NCBI RefSeq assembly: GCF_014851395.1
Contig: NW_024040041.1
Coordinates: forward strand, 16,002,526 to 16,066,525
DNA: 64,000 bases
Reading direction: 5' to 3'
From: Micropterus salmoides
Taxonomy: Eukaryota > Chordata > Actinopteri > Centrarchiformes > Centrarchidae
In this document: piece by piece, positions 57,180 to 64,000 of the stretch
How positions within the stretch are numbered: position 1 is the first letter of the stretch
How the letters are laid out: each line of letters begins with the position of its first letter
Position numbers and translations under genes: made by a program
The notes under the pieces: model-generated
What the model was told of the DNA's origin: nothing
The model's database searches: none
Seen by the model: only the letters and a program-made list of their open reading frames with translations

Positions 57180-60100
57180 TTTTGCAGCAAGCATGGAGCC
57201 AAGGAAAGGTGATGTTTCAAGACAAGAGGATTTTCTTCGACCAAGATTACTCTCCTGAGCTACAAAAGAAGCGAGCTAAGGTGCACGCAGTACCAAAATG
57301 TTGGCGATAGCGGATCTGAAGGCTATGATTCAGGAAGAAGATGAGGATGAGTAGTCGGAGGTATATAACACTTAAAATTGATTTCAGATTGATTTCAGAT
57401 TAGGGCTGCTAAAGGTACACACAATATTGAGTGCGTATGAACAATGCATAGACTGAAAGCAATAACAGCATAATGAAAAATAAAAAAGTAAAGTTGTCAC
57501 AAAGGGTTTAAAAAAGGAAAAAGGTCTGATGGACTCTTGATGTCTATATGAATGGTTCACACTCACTAAGACCTTTCTTACACGTTAGTGTAATACTGGT
57601 CACTACTGCACATTGGGTGCTTTTCTCCACAGAGGGATTAGGTCACCTCTCTCTGTCCCATTATCACCCGGGGTCAGACATGGCTATAGTTTATTCTCTG
57701 TGTCTGACTGGTAATGTGGAAGTTCTGTTCTATGTTCATAATGTTATTGTTCTGTTTTATCTGAGGCAGGTTGCAAATTTCTTTTTGTTTAACTTTGTAC
57801 ATTTGGAGTTAAATTATTTTATTTGTCTTGGTGTAACAGATGCTTATGAGAGGTTCGGGCTGTGTTACAGGAATCAGTAAAAATACAATGGTAGCATTAC
57901 TTAATTTAATTACCTACAATATAAAAGGAATAAACAACCCAATTAAAAGAAAAAAGATACTGGGACAGTTGAAGAAAATGCAGTGCTCTATAGCCTTACT
58001 TCAAGAAACTCACCTCACAGAAACAGAACACCAAAAATTAAAAAGAGAATGGGTGGATCAGGTTTATGGTAGCTCTTATGGGAAACGAAAAAAGAGAGGG
58101 GTAGCTATACTATTTAGTAGGTCTGTGTATTTTCACTGTGAAAAGGTTTTCCAGGATACAGAAGGTCGCTATGTTATGGTCATAGGAAGGATTGCTGGTG
58201 TTAAATTAACTATTTTATATGCCTATGCACCAAATGAAGATTGTCCAAAATTTTTCAAAAAGCTTGCATATCTGGTAGCAGATCATGGGGAAGGTTTTTT
58301 TTTAATGGGGGGGGGACTTAAATTGCGTACTGAATAATAGATTAGATAAATTACCATCATCCTCAAAACCTCAAAGCAGAATGTTGAAAAGTCTAATGAA
58401 TATGATGAAGGAATTAGGGTTGATAGATGCTTGGCACTACCTTCATCCAAAAGAGAGAGACTTCACCTTTATGTCACAAGTGCATGGAAGCTACTCATGG
58501 ATGGATCATTTTTTGGTGTCCAAAAAGGACACATACAGAGTTAAAAACTGTGTTATTGAGCCAATAACCACTTCAGATCAGCCCAGTACAAATGACAATT
58601 TGGGATTGGAGCCGTGTATGAAGTATTGGAGAATTAACGTTTCATTTTTGACAGATGTTAATATAAGAGAAGAAATAGTGTCAGCAATACTGGAATACTT
58701 TGCTTTGAACGACAATGGCATGGTCTCACCTACTGTTTATGGGACGCAGGAAAAGCCACAATAAGGGGGAAAATAATATCTATAGGATCAAAGTTAAAGA
58801 AAGACAGACTTAAAAAACAAGTAGAATTAGAAACGAAACAAAGTGGAAAACAAGAAGTATTTAATAAACTTAAAGAGAACAGAGCCAAGCTGGATGGGAT
58901 TCTGACCTATAGGGCAGAGGGGGACCTTAGATTTATCGATAGAAAATACTATGAGTTGGGAAACAAGGCTAGCAGGTTATTATCTTTTCAACTACAGAAA
59001 GCACAAGCTAGTCGAACAATTCCTAAATTTAAACAACTTCATTCTAATGATGTCAGAACTATTCCAAAAGCAGTAGCAAATAATAAGGGTCAACATCAGG
59101 AATTGAAAGAAGAAAAAATACATGATTTCTTTAAAGGTCTTAAATTAGACAAGCTGACGGCGGATGAAGCCTCTGCGTTAGTAGAGCCAATTAGAGAAGA
59201 GGAGGTGAAAGAAACAATTATTAAATTAAAAAATAACAAAACGCCAGGAATAGACGGGTTTGCAGGAGAATATTAAGTGTTTGTTGATGACCTCACTCCG
59301 GTATTATGTAAGTTATATAATTATGTGTTAAATTTAGGGAACCCTAGAGTCATGGTCTGAAGCTATCATCACAGTCCTGCATAAAGAAGGAAAAGATCCA
59401 TTGCAGTGTTCTAGTTATCGTCCTATTAGCCTCCTGTGTGTGGATGATAAAATATTAACATCTATTTTAGCAACTAGAGTACAAAAATACATTAGGAAAT
59501 TAGTAAAACCAGATCAGACGGGGTTCATTTCAGGTCGCCAAGGGACAAATAATATAAGGAGAGCATTAAACCCGCAGTCACTCATGGCAAAGGATACTCA
59601 AACGTCAATGCTTCTCAGCTTAGATGCTGAGAAAGCATTCGATCGATCGGGTAGATTGGCAATTTTTAGAACAAACATTAACTGAGATGAGCTAAAATTT
59701 ATCTTTTGGTTTGGCTGTTGTATAAGAATCCCAAAGCAAAAATTAGAGTTAATGGACATTGCTCTGACTTTTTCGATGTAGAGAGAGGCGTAAGACTGAT
59801 TCTCTCTCACCCATTCTCTTTGCTCTCAGTATTGCGGAAGCAATAAGACAGGATTTCCAGATTGGGGGGGTTGAGGATGGTTCATAAAATTTCTCTTTTC
59901 GCTGACGATATTCTGCTCTTTATAAAGCATCCCCTTACTTCAATACCCCAACTGATGCAATGCTTAAAAGATTATGGAGACATTCTGGATACAAAATTAA
60001 TAAAAATAAATCAGAGGCAATGATGATATCAGGAATATGGCCTAAACAACTAAACGAGATGGAATCATTTCATTGATCTAATCAAGGATTTAGGTACTTG

Positions 60101-61090
60101 GGGATTATTATCACACCTGAAACTACGAGACTTTTTGAGGCGAACTATAATAAGCTAATTAATCAATAAGGAGTGATCTTGTTCGTTGGGAAGTTCTCCT
60201 TATCTCTGTTTGGAAGAGTTGAGACAGTAAGGATGAACCTGCTCCCGCGTCTCCTTTTTCTATTCCAATCGTTGCCCATAAGAGTCCCAATTTCCACTTT
60301 TAATATGTTAAACAAATTAATTTCTCAATTTGTATGGCAACACAAAGACCCAGAATTAAACTTAAAACACTTCATTTGGCTAAAAATAAAGGAGGTTTGG
60401 CCTTGCCAAATATAAATTTATTACTGGGCAGCTCAACTAGCAGCAATTGTGACTTGGGTCAGGGGAGATGAGGAAGCAAAGTGGACTCAAATAGAGCAAG
60501 GGGAAGTTAAGGGGAACACAATTGTCTGTCCTACCCTTTATAGATCTAAAACATGTCAATAAATTAAAAATTGAAAATGAATGGATAAACATACAACATA
60601 CAATAAAGGTATGGCCAGAAGTAAAGAATATGCTTAAGGATGTTGGAACAATTCTCGAGCTATGCCATAGTGGGTAATGTAGATTTTCCACTTCAATGTC
60701 GTTTTAGGAGATGGGCAGTTAATGGCCTCTTTATTTTTGATCAGCTTTTTGCACAACTTCAGGAACAATTGATCTTCCCTCAAGTGATTTTTATAGATAT
60801 TTGCAAATTAGAAATATATTACAAACCATAAGGAAAAAGAAAGAATTGGCAAAATCACTATTTTTTTTTTTTGTGTGTGTGTGTGTGTGTTGTATATATC
60901 ACTATATGGCTGTATATTGTATCATGTATGTTGAGATGTGAACATTCATGTTAGGTGCAGCAATATACAGTGTGTATATATATACAGAATAATTTTATTT
61001 ATTATTATTTTTTTCTGTATTATTCTTGTTATTTTATCACTTGTCTCAGATATTGTTCTTTTTGTTATGTAAAGTTGTTATGTTAAGTAA
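57180..61090 (+). mobile_element. Tx1/L1-like LINE, frameshifted
   Basis: The end of ORF1 is at 57.19-57.30 kb (GKVMFQDKRIFFDQDYSPEL). ORF2 starts near 57.89 kb with an endonuclease domain: LITYNIKGINNPIKR, LLQETHL, LYAYAPNED, then a break in a G run at about 58306-58315 just before the expected GDLN motif, and SRMLKSLMNMMKELG with GSYSWMDHFLVS. Reverse transcriptase blocks follow: NNKTPGIDGF (near 59250), SSYRPISLL (59412), LLSLDAEKAFDR (59611) and, after more frame breaks, ISLFADDILLF (about 59890). The C-terminal region decays to about 60.83 kb. A (GT)n tract at about 60862-60890 and an A-rich end (gtaaaaaataaaaaatt) at about 61090 close it. Stops and several frameshifts make it non-autonomous now. 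Confidence 0.85.
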
Positions 61091-61094
61091 AAAG

Positions 61095-62795
61095 TAAAAA
61101 ATAAAAAATTCCAATACTGTTCTAAATCAAACGATCATTTTAAAAAAGGCTGACAAATAGGCTATAGGTGGAGGAATAAGTATCAGTTATCAACCTGTTT
61201 TTCAAATGTTTGTGTACATTAAATATACCAGACCTCGCGACGCCCGTGAAACTTTTCTTCCTCAACGGCAAGAACGAAGTCAACAGAGCACCTTTGTTTA
61301 TCTGTGTGTGTAGAAGTAGCTACAGGCTGTTGGCACAGTGTTAGCTAATGTTACTTCTACCAGCAACACACAGTAATGTAGGCTACACAACAACTGTGTA
61401 TGCCCTCTTTGCGTCTTCTTGTTAAATACATCCAACCCCACAACAAGCGCATTGCGGCAAACCCTCTTACCGGCAGAATCGAAGGTGTCCTGTAGGCAGT
61501 GCTGCTGAATCACTAACGGTGTCTGAACGGGAGGGCTCATCACGGATGAGGACATCAAGTTAAAGGTCATCATGTGGCTAATTTATTTACTGCAAAATTA
61601 TTATTCATTCATTTTACTAATACTATGATTGGGCAGGCATTCACTACAGGGCCTTTACAAATTTCAAAATAAATAAATAAACTAAATTTTTCATTGACAA
61701 AAGGGCACTTTGGGCATCAAAGGGCAGGTGCTCAAGCACCCATTGCACCCCTCTCTGCACATGTCTGCTGTGTGGCAATGATTGCGTGTGCACGTGCGAG
61801 GGAAGGTGTTACACATGGTAGCTCCACTTTAATCTTGGGAAGCTGCAGAGCTGCCTATTTATTATTCAGTGTAACTTACACTGTGCATTTCCAGCTAAAA
61901 TGAGGCTTTTTGTTGACCCCTTTCTCTCTACTCATCTGCCATTCACTGGGTCTTCGTCTCTTCAGCACATACAGACACATACACGTACAATGCACACTAA
62001 CCCCCCATCATTAAGGGTTAGGGTTACAATTTTGGATTTATTCATGCACTTTAAAAACCTTTATTCACATTTTATTTACAGCATATTGATATATATTTTG
62101 TAATAGGCTGTATATTAACTTATTGGGAGAAAACTGGTTGTTTATCAGATGTTGAGCACCCCATATGGCCAAGATGGTATGATCCTTGTTTCATAACACC
62201 GCTGCAAAGCTTCGTGAGATTGACAAGTGAATCAGGCTCCGCTCATCGAAGCATCAAATCTTTGATTATTTGGGGTCAGCCCTACAGCACCGAAGAATGT
62301 GCACACATCCAAACCAACCTTTGGGTAAGTGCTGAAACAAAGAATGACCTGCACAGAGTAATAATGAATCCAACTATGTGGTATCATTAATTGTGATGAT
62401 GGATACTCAAATATGGTAAATAGGTGCATCTCTACAATGTAAGCCTCCTGATACCTGTGCCCACACCTTCTACAGGGCTTCAAAACTATTCAATGTGCAG
62501 ATTTTTCTTTGGTTTTCACAATAGAGTAACTTCTCAGTTAATGTCACATTCATTTCTTAAAGGAATGTCCAAATAAATAATTATATAGCTTTTCATTTTT
62601 TTCTGACATATATGCAAAATGTTATCCTATTATACCATCTTAATATTTTCATTTACAGCTGTTACCTATCATATTTTGTGAGTTTAGATCAAACTACATT
62701 CAAAACATACAAAACTGATGAAGAATGTGATTTTATTTTAAGTAAACTTAGTCTGATCAATTTATATAGCAAAAATTATTTCTAAAACAAAAGCA
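61095..62795. other. No gene recognised
   Basis: The frames at 61.3-61.6 and 61.7-62.1 kb have no family signature or splice context. I find no recognised repeat with both ends. Confidence 0.4.
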
Positions 62796-62799
62796 ACAG

Positions 62800-63140
62800 T
62801 TTAACAAATTAAAATCATATCTTGCATTCATGGAAACAATAACAAACACAATATTAATGACTTGAAGCAATGTGTTGTAAAAGTAAATATGATGACAGAT
62901 CTATGTATAGGGGAGTAAAAGTAAAAACAAAAGGCTGCACAGAGCAGTAAGCTGCAGGAGCTGGCAGGGCAACACTGGAAGCTGGGACTTCTGCAGAGCT
63001 GCACTCTGGTGCTTCTCATCTGGAATGATGCTGCCATCAGCTCATGTGGCTCCTGTAAACACAACAATGGTAAAAAGTTAGTGACAGCTTCTTCCCATTA
63101 ACCTACTGAACTCTGAGATCGCCTCATGATAACCAAACCT
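62800..63140. repeat. Dispersed duplication, copy 2 (partner 30.55-30.95 kb)
   Basis: It has the same order of blocks as the partner, ending in actgaactctgagatcgcct and catgataacc. It has diverged by substitutions and several small insertions or deletions. Confidence 0.65.
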
Positions 63141-63159
63141 GCTGCCCCCTGTCTGCAGT

Positions 63160-63600
63160 TGGGTGAAATCAATTGTTTGTCCAGCGCATCCCACAGATGC
63201 TCAACAGGATTGAGATCTGGGAAGGTGAGGTCAACACCTTGATCTTGTTGATGTGTTTCTCAAACTATTGCTGAACAATTTGTGCTTTGTGGCAGGGCGC
63301 ATTGCCCTCCTGAAAGAGACCACTGCCAGAGAATACCATTTCCATGAAAGGGTGTACATGGTCTGCAACAATGCTTAGGTAGGTAGCACATGTCAAAGTG
63401 ACATCCACATAAGTGGCAGGACCAAAGGTTTCCCAGCAGAACATTGCCTTTTCCCCTTGTGTATCCTGGTGTCATGTGTTCCCCAGGTAAGCAACGCACA
63501 ATCAACTGGCATTCATGTGATGTAAAAGAAAATGGGATTCATTAGACCAGGCCACCTTCTTCATTGCTCAGTGGTCCATTCTCTTGCTCATGTATGGAGG
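63160..63600 (-). pseudogene. Tc1-like transposase fragment
   Basis: The minus strand shows VAWSNESHFLLHH, then after frame changes EKAMFCWETFGPATYVDVTL, ATYLSIVADHVHPF and GLFQEGNAPCHKAQIVQQ. These match the DDE_3 core of Tc1-type transposases: the DES strand, the QDNAPCH strand with D changed to G here, and the helix after it. The SPDLNPIE catalytic end is frame-broken near 63.19 kb. Stops and a missing glycine-rich piece make it a relic. Confidence 0.8.
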
Positions 63601-63682
63601 GATTAGGTCAGATTTAAAACATCTAAATCAAAAACTAAAAGTCTAAATCAGATACTAAAAGTTGGAAAAAGGAATTTGGTAT

Positions 63683-63782
63683 TTAGGATTGGGCATTTAG
63701 CCATTTAGGATTAGGGATTTGGAATTGGGATTTGGGGATTTGGGATTGGGATTTGGGAATTGAGGATTTGGGGATTGAGTTG
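63683..63782. repeat. Degenerate GGGATTTGG-type minisatellite
   Basis: Short units of the type gggatttggaatt/ggggattt repeat about ten times. The Pro/Asn-rich minus-strand frame across it is a by-product of the repeat. Confidence 0.8.
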
Positions 63783-64000
63783 TGTATGCAAATAAGGAGG
63801 CGTGGTCAAAAGGATGCAGGGAGAGTTTGGAACGGCTGAGGCGCAGAGGCAATGGACTGCAGCTCTGACTACCAGCACACTGCCATGAAAGCAGGCAGAG
63901 AGAGTGAGCAGGGCTGGAGGGAGGACTATCATTTATAATACCATAACTAAAAGCGTACAGCGTTTCTGTCCATGTGGTGTCACACACAAAGTCAACAGTG

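Noticed and set aside
63697..63987. Minus-strand PNP/PNS-rich peptide that looks like a structural repeat protein
   Set aside because: It is the translation of the GGGATTTGG-type minisatellite.

Overview
This is vertebrate, almost certainly teleost fish, nuclear DNA. The gene models are split by GT-AG introns, and the recognisable host genes (MHC class II alpha, IFI44-like, LITAF) have fish-style layouts. The repeats (L2-type LINE with a TTGAA-like tail, hAT MITEs, Penelope-like, Tx1/L1-like, Tc1-like) are the usual mix of a spiny-rayed fish genome. A percomorph is my best guess from repeat types. The species cannot be told from the window.

Layout. From 1.4 to 3.2 kb (minus strand) lies a four-exon MHC class II alpha gene with a hAT-type MITE in its third intron and one base missing from its second exon. 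From 3.2 to 11.2 kb there are only repeats and one 500-N gap. From 11.2 to 28 kb lie two minus-strand relics of an IFI44-like gene, copies A and B, on a segmental duplication. Copy A is cut by a 6.5-kb element with terminal inverted repeats. That element carries a decayed transposase-like gene on the minus strand and a convergent P2X7-ballast-like relic on the plus strand, and a Penelope-like fragment has landed inside its right terminal repeat. From 32 to 36 kb there are an L2-type LINE, a 1.5-kb hAT element with a nested LINE, and a Penelope-like fragment with a GIY-YIG-type end.

The best-preserved IFI44-like gene, copy C (plus strand), runs from 36.3 to 40.4 kb with an interferon-response promoter. 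Its last exon is one base out of frame. It is followed by a 309-bp tandem repeat. From 46.1 to 48.0 kb is an apparently intact LITAF gene, the only host gene here with no visible defect. From 49 to 57 kb there are a direct duplication, an orphan IFI44-like promoter, a gypsy integrase relic, a truncated LINE and an orphan copy of the IFI44-like start exon. Together the orphan pieces suggest a broken fourth copy, D. From 57.2 to 61.1 kb is a frameshifted Tx1/L1-like LINE, and the window ends with another dispersed duplication, a Tc1-like transposase relic and a minisatellite.

How it fits together. The host genes are immune-related: antigen presentation, interferon-induced GTPase-like proteins, and a LITAF endosomal regulator. 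The main story is turnover of an IFI44-like cluster by duplication, stop codons, transposon insertion and loss of exons. Several unrelated reading frames break by a single base, so real decay and assembly indels must be told apart before any of them is called a pseudogene.
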